Shown here one piece after another: positions 46,682 to 56,170 of a DNA stretch of 64,000 bases. This stretch comes from JAAELZ01 sp965223465 (GTDB lineage Bacteria > Pseudomonadota > Gammaproteobacteria > Arenicellales > Poriferihabitantaceae). The position numbers and the translations under genes are program-made. Where the stretch lies: NCBI GenBank assembly GCA_965223465.1, contig OZ245025.1:992001-1056000 (forward strand), given 5' to 3'. Every line of letters starts with the position of its first letter. Position 1 is the first letter of the stretch. The notes beneath the pieces are model-generated. The model saw only the letters and a program-made list of their open reading frames with translations, had not been told where the DNA came from and ran no database searches.

Positions 46682-46686
46682 TTGCG

Positions 46687-47490
46687 CTAACCCGTACGAA
46701 AGCGCTTGCGGTTATAAGCTAGATCAAATGGCCATTTAACGTGCAATATCAACATGCTTGGGTTGTAAACGGTAACCAATTTGCCCCTTGCACGAGTGAA
46801 AAACTCAGTATGCTCTGCTATCTTGAGCGCAGGATTCCATTGATGCGTGCGGATAGTTTCGGTACGACCAATAAAATAATTCTGCACTTTATCGACAACT
46901 TCCATACCGCCAATACGATTTCCGATTGCAATTTTGGCGGGCAGATCTTTACTAATGCCGTGATCATGAAAATGGTGTTTGATGTGCATCGGCAGATCGA
47001 TACAGCGTCCACCCATAATATCAACCTCATCATGTGTTTTCATGTAAGCACATAGGCTCGAAAGACGTTGTCGATGAGAAAATACAAAATCATCGTCTAG
47101 CAATAGAAAATATGGGGTTTGGCAACGTGCTAAAGCAGCATTTCGCCCGGCAGAAATACCACTATCGTAAGGTAATTTAATCAATTCTACCCCCTCAATA
47201 TCCACCGGCTGCTTGCTATCGTCAACGACTATTATTTTTATGCTCGCGTACCGGCGCTGAATACTACTGATGAGGCGCTTAAGCGCATAGGGGCGTTCAA
47301 AGGTTTTTATGATGAGCGTTATATCCGTTATATCACCCCGATCTTTTGGAAAGAACGAGTCGATCAATCGATGCCAAGCAAGACTCGCGTTTAAGGCAAT
47401 TCGATAAGCAGGTTTAGCCATGCTGCGCAGAGGACCATATACCAACCATTGGTATGCTAGCTGCTTGGTCGATGGTGAAAGTGGTTTCAA
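46687..47490 (-). CDS. GT2-type glycosyltransferase family protein
   Basis: A 267-residue GT-A-fold protein. It opens its domain at DITLIIKTFERPYALKRLIS, has IKIIVVDDSKQPVD, a metal-binding YFLLLDDDFVFS (Asp-Asp-Asp in place of DXD) and the catalytic-base region EHTEFFTRA. The N-terminal about 50 residues are basic and aromatic and contain no signal. It resembles sugar transferases that act on HexNAc units, but donor and acceptor are not readable. No other polysaccharide gene is adjacent. Confidence 0.72.
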   Translation of the reverse strand: MKPLSPSTKQLAYQWLVYGPLRSMAKPAYRIALNASLAWHRLIDSFFPKDRGDITDITLIIKTFERPYALKRLISSIQRRYASIKIIVVDDSKQPVDIEGVELIKLPYDSGISAGRNAALARCQTPYFLLLDDDFVFSHRQRLSSLCAYMKTHDEVDIMGGRCIDLPMHIKHHFHDHGISKDLPAKIAIGNRIGGMEVVDKVQNYFIGRTETIRTHQWNPALKIAEHTEFFTRARGKLVTVYNPSMLILHVKWPFDLAYNRKRFRTG

Positions 47491-47600
47491 TAAAGTGAGT
47501 GGTATTACAGTTTTATTGTGGGCTCAAACGCTTAATCCATTCAGGTATTTTCACTATTCAGTTTGTATTTTTTTATTATTCTATTAATTACATGCTTTAG

Positions 47601-49625
47601 TTAATGTAATTTCTCTAATAGCTGCTCCTCATTCAATACCTCAACCCCCAGATTAATCGCCTTATCCAGCTTACTCCCGGGCGCCTGACCAGCGGCGAGA
47701 TAATCTGTATTTTTTGAAATACTGCTGGTGACTTTAGCCCCTTCTGCTGCTAGTTTGGTTTTAAGCTCAGCGCGTGTCATACCGCTAAAACTGCCGGTGA
47801 TGACGACGGTTTTATTAAACAATGCTGAGCCAGGGTCGTGTTTGATCCGCTCAGGTTTTGGCCAATGCACGCCAAATTTATTGATCAACCGATTAATAAC
47901 CCGTTGATTTTCGGTTTCAGCGAAAAACTCCATTACACTTTGCGCGACCAACGGGCCAATATCATCAATGGCCGTAAGTGTCTGCTCATCCGCTACTATG
48001 AGTTTGCCGATCGACTGAAAGTGCTGCGCCAGTGCGATCGCTGTAGTCTCACCAACCAATGGAATACCCAAGGCGTATAAAAACCGTGCAAACGTCGTTT
48101 GTTTACTGTTTTCGATTGCTACGAGTAAGTTATCCACAGATTTGGCCGCCATGCGTTCCATCGACAATAATGTTTCCCGCTCTAAACTGTATATATCTGC
48201 AGGATTGCTTATTTTTTGCTGATCAACCAATTGATCGATCAGTTTCTCGCCCAACCCATCAATATCCATTGCTTTGCGAGAAACAAAATGACGCAGCATT
48301 CCTTTGCGTTGTGCGTCACACACGAGACCACCACTACAGCGTGCAATCACCCCCGCCTCGCTGTACGCGATATGCGAGCCGCAAACGGGGCAAGATGACG
48401 GAAAACTAAATCGAACAGTATTTTTAGGCCGACGTTTAGATAATACCTTGACCACATCAGGGATCACATCTCCGGCACGACGCACCACCACGGTATCACC
48501 TACCCGTACATCCAGGCGCTCAATTTCATCCCGGTTGTGCAAGGTTGCATTTGAAACCACCACCCCCCCAACTTTTACCGGCTTAAGCCTGGCAACGGGT
48601 GTGATTGCACCCGTGCGCCCTACTTGGACGTCAATATCCTCAACTTGGGTCAATGCTTCTTCGGCGGGAAATTTATGCGCTAAAACCCAACGTGGTGCTT
48701 TGGCGGTTGTCCCAAGTGCGGTTTGCTGACTTCGATCATCCAACTTGTAAACCACCCCATCCATATCAAAATCCAGCTGGTCACGTTGCGCTAACATGCG
48801 TGCATGGTAGTCAAGGCAACCCTCTACTCCCTCGACCGCTTCTGCATAGGTACTAACTGGCATGCCCCAGTTCTTTATCTGTGTATACAACAGTGTTTGC
48901 GAATTGGGTAATTGATCAGGCGTGCAAGCACCCACGCCATAGATGCATAACTCTAGCGGCCTTTGGGCGCTGATTTTGGGATCTATCTGACGTAACCCAC
49001 CCGCTGCGGCATTGCGCGGATTGGCAAAGATTTTTTGTTTATTCGCTCGCTGTTTTTGGTTTAATTTTTCCAGTTCCGAACGACGCATATATGCTTCACC
49101 ACGCAGCTCGATTCGCGCGGGGATATGGTCACCTCGCAATTGATTTTGGTTACCTAGAATGTGACGTACATTTTGGCTTACATCCTCCCCAAACCGACCA
49201 TCTCCCCGGGTAGCGGCGCGCACCATCCAACCCTTTTCAAATAAAATGTTCACCGCGAGACCATCCAGTTTGGGTTCACAAAAATACCCCAGCGATTGGT
49301 TCGTATCCAGCCCCAAGCGATTTTTAATCCTGCGATCAAAATCATGCACTGCCTGCTCATCAAAACCATCGTTTATCGAATACATAGGCTGCAAATGCTC
49401 GGTTGCCGCAAATGCAGTAGCGACTTGTCCCCCTACAATTTGGGTGGGAGAATGCGCGACCACCAAATCTGGGTTATCTGCTTCCAGTGCTTTAAGTGTT
49501 TGTATTAGCCGGTCATATTCAGCATCGGGAATGTCCGGATCATCCAACACGTAGTAACGATAGTTGTGCTGGTTAATTTCGGCTATCAGAGCCTGAATTT
49601 TTTGTTCGGCGCGCTGCAGCGTCAC
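47601..49625 (-). CDS. ligA: NAD+-dependent DNA ligase
   Basis: A 674-residue LigA. The N-terminal Ia domain ends in MYSINDGFDE, the adenylated lysine is Lys119 in CEPKLDGLAV, followed by the nucleotidyltransferase and OB parts, the zinc-finger cysteines (CPVCG and two further Cys), helix-hairpin-helix repeats and a C-terminal BRCT domain (NKTVVITGSFSGMTRAELK). It joins DNA ends in replication and repair. It follows zipA, the usual gammaproteobacterial order. Confidence 0.96.
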   Translation of the reverse strand: MTLQRAEQKIQALIAEINQHNYRYYVLDDPDIPDAEYDRLIQTLKALEADNPDLVVAHSPTQIVGGQVATAFAATEHLQPMYSINDGFDEQAVHDFDRRIKNRLGLDTNQSLGYFCEPKLDGLAVNILFEKGWMVRAATRGDGRFGEDVSQNVRHILGNQNQLRGDHIPARIELRGEAYMRRSELEKLNQKQRANKQKIFANPRNAAAGGLRQIDPKISAQRPLELCIYGVGACTPDQLPNSQTLLYTQIKNWGMPVSTYAEAVEGVEGCLDYHARMLAQRDQLDFDMDGVVYKLDDRSQQTALGTTAKAPRWVLAHKFPAEEALTQVEDIDVQVGRTGAITPVARLKPVKVGGVVVSNATLHNRDEIERLDVRVGDTVVVRRAGDVIPDVVKVLSKRRPKNTVRFSFPSSCPVCGSHIAYSEAGVIARCSGGLVCDAQRKGMLRHFVSRKAMDIDGLGEKLIDQLVDQQKISNPADIYSLERETLLSMERMAAKSVDNLLVAIENSKQTTFARFLYALGIPLVGETTAIALAQHFQSIGKLIVADEQTLTAIDDIGPLVAQSVMEFFAETENQRVINRLINKFGVHWPKPERIKHDPGSALFNKTVVITGSFSGMTRAELKTKLAAEGAKVTSSISKNTDYLAAGQAPGSKLDKAINLGVEVLNEEQLLEKLH

Positions 49626-49654
49626 GGCCTAGGAATCAACGTACCATCCTGGCA

Positions 49655-50890
49655 CTATTGAGAAAAAATACGATGGAGCTCCGGACCACCTGGTTCCAAC
49701 CCGGCGCTTTTCATTTCCTGCTCAAGCTGACTGACCCGGTTACGCAGATTTAGGAGTTGGTCGAGATGAAATTCCGGCTTTCCTGGAACACGAATTTCCC
49801 CTTTCACCCGTGATGCAAACGCTTTCACGGCATCCAGCATCTCTTTGGCATCTCGACCGGGTGTCGGGCTTAGCGCAGGCATCATACTAAAGATAACCCG
49901 CTTAGTCATTGCGTCTGAAGACATATCCTGATCAAACTTGCCCGTGTCTGCCGGTCGCATTCGGTATAAAGCCACATTCTCGGTCCCCACCGGTTTTAAT
50001 CGGACGTACTCTCCATCAACAAACTCTAAACCTTGCTGCTTGGCGCTCGTCTCAACCAACTTACCCATAAATGCCTGAGAATGTGGTGCACTGATACTCA
50101 CTTCTAGCGGTGCACAATTATCTGCATAAAACTGCGCCAGGCGTTCTGACTGATCGAGCGCCTGCTCTGGGGTTGCCATCATGAGCTTTTCCGCCTTCAA
50201 CGCTTTACCCAGTGCAGACACCAGCGTATCAAAGGTTTGCAAATCTTCAAAGGTCGTCGCCGCACCCTGATTGAGTAGCTGATAAGACGCGACCACATCC
50301 ATTACTCTGGTATCACTCGGCGCATCAAACAAACTCACCCACTGCGGATTATCCAAGGTCAGGGCATGTACCTGCACCGGAAAGCTTAACTGATCCCATT
50401 CCCCCAGTTCGGCCAGAATTTGCGCTTGCGTGTGTTCCTCTTTGGGGCTTAACTTGATCCAGAAATCAATTTGCCGCAAACTGGTAAATGGCCCACTTTG
50501 CTCTTGCTCATCATTATCTAATAAAGTTACGTTTTCAGCTTGCTCAGAATGTGAGGCTTGTGCATTTTGTGGCCCGTCACTCGCTCTAACTGCTTCGCTT
50601 GACTCATCATCATACTGGGCGCTACTGGAATCCAATTGATCATCTCTAACTGAATCTGATGAAAAATCAAATAACGGGGCATCAAACTGTTCTTCACTTT
50701 GCGCGTCTTGACCGAATCTGGGTGCATTTTCCGCATCGCGCTTACGCACCTTTTGCTCCTGGCGTTTTTGCGCTAAACGTTGTTTAAACTTACTAAGCAT
50801 GTTTTCAATCACATTAGAATAGCGACTCATCGCAAATATTACAGCAATTAACACAATACCCGTGATAAGCAGGGATAGATGTAAATCCAT
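49655..50890 (-). CDS. zipA: Cell division protein ZipA
   Basis: A 411-residue division protein with an N-terminal membrane helix (about residues 5-22), a basic stretch (LSKFKQRLAQKRQEQKVRKR), a long acidic, Ser/Asp-rich linker (about 45-130) and the C-terminal FtsZ-binding domain (about 140-411), which contains LHALTLDNPQW-like and GKPEFHLDQLL-like parts. The FtsZ-binding domain is larger than in E. coli ZipA by insertions. Its start overlaps the SMC stop by one base. Confidence 0.85.
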   Translation of the reverse strand: MDLHLSLLITGIVLIAVIFAMSRYSNVIENMLSKFKQRLAQKRQEQKVRKRDAENAPRFGQDAQSEEQFDAPLFDFSSDSVRDDQLDSSSAQYDDESSEAVRASDGPQNAQASHSEQAENVTLLDNDEQEQSGPFTSLRQIDFWIKLSPKEEHTQAQILAELGEWDQLSFPVQVHALTLDNPQWVSLFDAPSDTRVMDVVASYQLLNQGAATTFEDLQTFDTLVSALGKALKAEKLMMATPEQALDQSERLAQFYADNCAPLEVSISAPHSQAFMGKLVETSAKQQGLEFVDGEYVRLKPVGTENVALYRMRPADTGKFDQDMSSDAMTKRVIFSMMPALSPTPGRDAKEMLDAVKAFASRVKGEIRVPGKPEFHLDQLLNLRNRVSQLEQEMKSAGLEPGGPELHRIFSQ

Positions 50891-53800
50891 TATTCTTCCA
50901 CCATCTCCATCGCTTGCGTTATATCCACCGAAACCACTCGGGAAACACCAGGTTCGTTCATCGTCACACCAATTAAACTATCGGCTGCCTGCATCGTAAT
51001 TTTGTTGTGCGTAATCACAATTATCTGGGCATGTTCTGAAAGAGACTTTAAGGTATCACAAAATCGATCAACATTCGCGTCATCTAGTGGTGCATCGACC
51101 TCATCCATCATACAAAATGGGGCTGGGTTCAGCTCAAATAAAGCAAACAGTAAGGAAACGGCTGCAAGCGCCTTTTCGCCGCCCGATAATAAATGAATTG
51201 TGCTATTCCGTTTTCCCGGTGGTTGGGCCATCACGGTAATGCCGGTGGTAAGCCAATCATCACTGGTCAAACTCAAGGAGGCTTTACCTCCCCCAAAAAG
51301 TTTGGGAAAGTAATCACTAAAACTTTTATTTAAAGCAGTGTAGGTTTTCTCAAAACGAACGCGGGTTTCTTTATCTATTTTGCGTATAACTTGTTCAAGG
51401 GTTTCTAGGGCATCGAGTAAATCTTTGTGTTGCTTTTCTAGATATTCAGCCCGCTCACTTTGGCTTTCGTATTCATCTATGGCGACTAGATTAACTGCCC
51501 CAATTGAAGCAATTTTGCGTTCGAACTCAGAAATTTCGTACTCACATTCATTGATGCTTGGACATGCTTCGGGTAGCTCAACTTCATCTACCTTACAATT
51601 ATCCCGCGCTGCCTCTTCTACCAAACTTTGTTGGCGGACTTGCTTATCCTGTAGTGCCATACGAGTATTTTCTTGTGCGCCACGTATTGCGTTGACTGCT
51701 TCAATGCAGCTTGATAAATCCGACTGGCGTTCGCGCAAGGCATTGTCCATACCAGTAATTTCATCTCGAACAGCGAGTAATTTGACTTCAACTGCCTGAT
51801 GAGCCGCTAACCGAGATTGCAATTTTTGATTTAGCTGCTTGAGCGGGGCTGCGCTGTTATCACTTCTATCGAGTAATTTCTGTTTACGCTGCTTGTGTTG
51901 AATCAGCTGTTGGCCCATGCGCGCCACGCTACTCTCCAACGAGGCAACCGATGTTTCCAGTCGAGTTTGTTCCAGTTTCCTTGCCTGTACAACGCCTTGT
52001 TGTTCCCGATAAGCCAGATTACTTTGTTCGATTCGACTCCTCGCGCGCTTTTCTTGCTCAAGCAGCTGCGATTCATCCAGTTTTATCGTTGCTTCGCCCG
52101 CTTCGACCGCTTTGAGCAATTGTTCAGCTTCGCTCAAACGAGATAGCTCTTGTTCACCATGAGCATTGATCTCATCTAATTCCTGCACAATCGAGTGTAC
52201 TCGGCTTTGGGTATATTCCTGGGCGGTATTCAGTTGCACCATATCGCGTTGCATTTCGGCAATCTGCTGTCGCGCTTCATCTTGTTTAAGCTGCAGGGAT
52301 TCGGCTTCTGCCTTGGCAGAAGATGCTTCTTGTTGTGCTTTATGCAGCTGTTTTTCCAACGAATTGCATTGTTTGTCGATTTCCCGGATGCGAGATGTCA
52401 ATGTTTTCACTTCTTCAGCCCGCACCAAATACCCCGTATTGGCTGCTGCGGTGCCTGAATGACTGACCCAATTTGCGCCATAGACCACCCCTGCTTTGGT
52501 TACGATACGCTCACCTCTTTTAAGCTTGAGTCGGTAGCGTTGAGCCTGGGCACAATCTTCCGCAATATACACGCCTGCGATCAGTGATTTAATATCGACA
52601 TCCTTGGCGCTAACGCAACTGGCGAGTGACTCTAATGCAAACTTTTCAGCCGTGTGCTTTTGTCGATCAATCGAAACCAGCATAACGGCGTATTCCGCCT
52701 GATTTAACCAATATTCATGTTTCCCACTACTGTCGATGCGCGAATTAAGGTACGGCGCTAATATTCTATCTGCTGCCCGCTCCCATCCTTTTTTGATCCT
52801 GAGTAAAGTTGCTAACCGTGGGGCGCTATCCAAGCCCGCTGCGGTGAGCCAGCGCCGGTATTCTTTGTGGCGATTACTCAAAGCGGCAACTTGAAACTCT
52901 TGCAGCGATTGAATACGAGCATCGGTTGTGTTTTTTAAAGCGTGTTGTTCGCTCAACTGATTTTTCAGGTTCTCAACCATCTCGTTCGCCTCTTGCTCGC
53001 GCTGCTGAACATCTGAATTTAGCGCCTGCAAATGGTCGAAATTATCCTGTAGGCTCTTTAATTGCGCTGCGTGTGGATCACCATTGGTATTTTCCAACTC
53101 TTTTTGCAATCGCGCATGTTCAGTTTCCAGCTGCTGGCGCCGATCCAGCGCACGATCTTGCTGGCGATTAATTTGATCGATAATTGAAAGCTGCAATTGC
53201 TTTTTGTTGGCTTCTGCTTGAGCTTGCTGACGCTGTTGATTCGCTTGTTGCTGCCATTGACTAAAAGCATCACGCGCTTGTTCATAAGCTTGCTGCATTT
53301 CATTTAACTTAACTTCATCGGCCTGCAAGCTAGGCGCTAAATCAACCAATTCCTGACGATATTGGCTGAGCATCGATTCGTCGGTTTCAATCTGAGCGGT
53401 CATTTGTGCCAGCGCATCATTCACCTCTGACAACGCCTGAGCATCTTGCTCTTCAGTCACTTTTAAGTGCTCAATTTGCTGTTCAATCTTAGATATATCT
53501 GCACCCAAGCGATAAAACTCAGCCTGAATATCACTCAGCTTGTCTTGCGCCTCACCCTGCTCGCTTCTTTTGCGCTCTATTGCCGCTTCTATTTCACGCT
53601 GAGTTGCCTGCTTTTGCTCAAGTTTTCTATTGGTTTTTTCCAGTTTTTGCTGTGCCTTGGCAATTTGCGCCGTGTAGGCATCAAAGCGCAGACGATAAAG
53701 TAGCGCCGTTTTGTCACGTCGTTTTTGTTGTAATTTTTTGTAGCGTTCTGCGGTTTGTGCCTGGCGTTTTAAGCGACGCAACTGAGCGAGTAACTCGCTG

Positions 53801-54393
53801 CGAATATCTTCACTCCGCTCAATATTTTCTCGGGTCACACGAATTCGGTTTTCGGTCTCCCTTCGACGATCTTTGTAACGTGATATACCCGCTGCTTCTT
53901 CCACGTAAGCGCGCAATTCCTCGGGCTTGGCTTCCACGATGCGACTAACCATGCCTTGCTCAATAATAGAGTAAGAACGCGGGCCAAGCCCGGTTCCGCG
54001 GAAGACATCCAGCACATCTTTACGCCGCACGCGCTTGTCATTGATACGGTAGTCAGATCGACCGTCGCGGCCCAGAATGCGTTTAACCGCAATCTCAGAA
54101 AAGTCCTTGTAGTAGCTTTTTATTCGTCCAAGACTGTTGTCAAAAACCAGTTCAACTGACGCCCTTCCTACCGGTTTGCGGGCTGAAGAGCCATTGAAAA
54201 TAACGTCCTCCATCGAATCGCCACGCAACATTTTAGCGGACGATTCGCCCATGACCCAGCGAACCGCATCAATCACATTTGATTTACCACAACCGTTGGG
54301 GCCCACCACGCCCGCTATCTGTGTATTGAAACTTACGTTGGTTAGATCAACAAAAGATTTAAAACCAGAAACAGCTATTTTTTTAAGTTTCAT
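50890..54393 (-). CDS. smc: Chromosome segregation protein SMC
   Basis: An 1167-residue SMC ATPase. Walker A is GPNGCGKSNVIDA near residue 32, the hinge lies at about 510-640 between two long coiled coils rich in Q, E, K and R, the signature is LLSGGEKALAAVSLLFALF, and Walker B is PFCMMDEVDAPLDDAN. It condenses and segregates DNA together with ScpAB. An SMC gene before zipA is typical of gammaproteobacteria that do not use MukB. Confidence 0.95.
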   Translation of the reverse strand: MKLKKIAVSGFKSFVDLTNVSFNTQIAGVVGPNGCGKSNVIDAVRWVMGESSAKMLRGDSMEDVIFNGSSARKPVGRASVELVFDNSLGRIKSYYKDFSEIAVKRILGRDGRSDYRINDKRVRRKDVLDVFRGTGLGPRSYSIIEQGMVSRIVEAKPEELRAYVEEAAGISRYKDRRRETENRIRVTRENIERSEDIRSELLAQLRRLKRQAQTAERYKKLQQKRRDKTALLYRLRFDAYTAQIAKAQQKLEKTNRKLEQKQATQREIEAAIERKRSEQGEAQDKLSDIQAEFYRLGADISKIEQQIEHLKVTEEQDAQALSEVNDALAQMTAQIETDESMLSQYRQELVDLAPSLQADEVKLNEMQQAYEQARDAFSQWQQQANQQRQQAQAEANKKQLQLSIIDQINRQQDRALDRRQQLETEHARLQKELENTNGDPHAAQLKSLQDNFDHLQALNSDVQQREQEANEMVENLKNQLSEQHALKNTTDARIQSLQEFQVAALSNRHKEYRRWLTAAGLDSAPRLATLLRIKKGWERAADRILAPYLNSRIDSSGKHEYWLNQAEYAVMLVSIDRQKHTAEKFALESLASCVSAKDVDIKSLIAGVYIAEDCAQAQRYRLKLKRGERIVTKAGVVYGANWVSHSGTAAANTGYLVRAEEVKTLTSRIREIDKQCNSLEKQLHKAQQEASSAKAEAESLQLKQDEARQQIAEMQRDMVQLNTAQEYTQSRVHSIVQELDEINAHGEQELSRLSEAEQLLKAVEAGEATIKLDESQLLEQEKRARSRIEQSNLAYREQQGVVQARKLEQTRLETSVASLESSVARMGQQLIQHKQRKQKLLDRSDNSAAPLKQLNQKLQSRLAAHQAVEVKLLAVRDEITGMDNALRERQSDLSSCIEAVNAIRGAQENTRMALQDKQVRQQSLVEEAARDNCKVDEVELPEACPSINECEYEISEFERKIASIGAVNLVAIDEYESQSERAEYLEKQHKDLLDALETLEQVIRKIDKETRVRFEKTYTALNKSFSDYFPKLFGGGKASLSLTSDDWLTTGITVMAQPPGKRNSTIHLLSGGEKALAAVSLLFALFELNPAPFCMMDEVDAPLDDANVDRFCDTLKSLSEHAQIIVITHNKITMQAADSLIGVTMNEPGVSRVVSVDITQAMEMVEE

Positions 54394-54807
54394 GCAGACG
54401 TCAAACCACTGACAATAGAGTTCTTATTAACAAGTGTTTTTATCTTATTGTTTTATTGGTTTCTATCAATCTCAAGCGGTAATTTATCTCTACTTCTGTG
54501 TTCCCAGCGTTCCCTATCACCCTCCTTTTCGCGACTTGACCCTTCTGGTAAACGGGCCGAATATTACCATGTATAGGGCTCTTGAAAGGGAAATATTAAC
54601 GTGTACAATGGGGCGCCATAGCGCACTTTAGAAATATATACACAATTGGCTATTTAAAATATTATACTTTTCTAATATTATTATTATCAGCTTACTATAA
54701 TTCACACACATATGTTATTGTTTTATATTAATTGTGAGTATGACCATTAATAGAATAGTCGCTTTACCCAAGCTATTTGTACCCATAAATAATCAAGCTG
54801 GATCGCC
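54394..54807. other. Intergenic, divergent promoters of smc and RND operon
   Basis: About 410 bp, very AT-rich toward its right end. Apart from the promoter noted below I see no gene or repeat in it. Confidence 0.5.
54582..54609 (+). promoter_or_regulatory. Possible sigma-70 promoter of RND operon
   Basis: TTGAAA (54582-54587), a 16-bp spacer and TACAAT (54604-54609). It would leave a 190-nt leader before the adaptor start. Match to consensus only, no further support. Confidence 0.35.
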
Positions 54808-56121
54808 ATGTTACAACACCGACTGCACCTAAATTCCGTTCGCACTCATTCATTGAAGCTTGGGTTGATACTATTCACTGGTTTGTTCACCGCGTGTGGT
54901 CAGTCTGAAGATGAAAAATCTCGTGCCGAAGCAAGTCAGGCGCGACAAACTGCAGAAAATGTCGAACTTGCACGGCAAGCGCAAGCCAATAACAAAGCGC
55001 ATCCCTACAATATAGAAATTGCACACAGCAAAAAAACCCTGGCCTCTGTAGCACTTGGTGGTAACGTTATTCCTAAAACCGAACTGACCATCCGCTCACA
55101 GGCACCCGGTCGTGTGGTCTATATCGCGGGTGATGAAGGTACAGAGGTTCGAGCAGGTGAAACCATTGTTGACTTGGATGAAAAAAGCCTGCTGGCGCAA
55201 CGCCGGGCCGCCATTGCCGGCTTGCAACGTGCACGCGCACAGCTCAACAACGCCTATATCCAGCTCGACCAAAATATTATTTCAGATGGCCATAGCACGC
55301 GTGGTGGGATGGGGATGCCTTCGATGTTTGATTACTTCATTACCAAGAACATGGGGGATACCTTAGGCGTTGGTGATTCAGATTATGATCGCTTTGCCAG
55401 CATTTCATCGAGCCGGGCAATGGTTGAGCAAGCGAAAAGTAATGTACTGGAGGCCGAATCACAGATTGATCAAATCGAAGCCATGTTTCGTGATAAACAG
55501 GCCATTGCCCCGGAAGACGCGATTATTCTGGAAAAAATGGTGGAATTAGGTGATGCGGTACAACCCGGACAACCACTGCTACGCATCGGCGATACACAAT
55601 CCTTACAGGTTGTGATTGACGTTCCGACGCGTCTGATGCGGGGAATCAAGGAAGGTGACCGACTCCCGATCAGCCTGGATAGCACGGGAGAAAATGTCAA
55701 GGGTGAGATAGTGCGCATTTTCCCTTCTGCCGATGTTAAACGTAACACCGTCCGGATGAAATTAGCCTTGCCTGAAGGTACCAGAGCGACCCCAGGAATG
55801 TACACTACTGTATTGGTGCCTGATAACAGTCGCGAACAATTCGCGTCTATTGCCATACCAAGTAAGGCAATCGTATGGCGTGGTAGTCAGGCCTCGGTCT
55901 ATATTGTCAATTCTACTGGACAAGCAGAGCTGCGCATGATCCGCACTGGTGATCAAGTCGGAGATCGAATATTAGTGCTATCCGGTGTCGCCGAAGGTGA
56001 TCAAATTGTCGTCACCCCGGATACACACTTGCGCTCAGGGATGATGATTCAGACCACCCATGTCCCCGTCCAAAGCCTCTACCAACCCGGACCAAGCCTA
56101 TCGACTCAAACCCCAGTGTAA
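54808..56121 (+). CDS. RND efflux periplasmic adaptor (lipoprotein)
   Basis: A 437-residue membrane-fusion protein with a lipobox-type signal (LGLILFTGLFTACG). The barrel-sandwich domain has ELTIRSQAPGRVVYIAGDEG, and the hairpin (about 125-230) is interrupted by a Gly/Met/Asp-rich insert near TRGGMGMPSMFDYFITKNMG, longer than in AcrA. The C-terminal barrel contains RNTVRMKLALPEGTRATPGM. It pairs with the permease 49 bp downstream. No outer-membrane channel gene is linked. Confidence 0.88.
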   Translation: MLQHRLHLNSVRTHSLKLGLILFTGLFTACGQSEDEKSRAEASQARQTAENVELARQAQANNKAHPYNIEIAHSKKTLASVALGGNVIPKTELTIRSQAPGRVVYIAGDEGTEVRAGETIVDLDEKSLLAQRRAAIAGLQRARAQLNNAYIQLDQNIISDGHSTRGGMGMPSMFDYFITKNMGDTLGVGDSDYDRFASISSSRAMVEQAKSNVLEAESQIDQIEAMFRDKQAIAPEDAIILEKMVELGDAVQPGQPLLRIGDTQSLQVVIDVPTRLMRGIKEGDRLPISLDSTGENVKGEIVRIFPSADVKRNTVRMKLALPEGTRATPGMYTTVLVPDNSREQFASIAIPSKAIVWRGSQASVYIVNSTGQAELRMIRTGDQVGDRILVLSGVAEGDQIVVTPDTHLRSGMMIQTTHVPVQSLYQPGPSLSTQTPV

Positions 56122-56170
56122 ATATTTGGCGTTTCGAAACAATACCAATAAATAATCAGATAGCACCAAT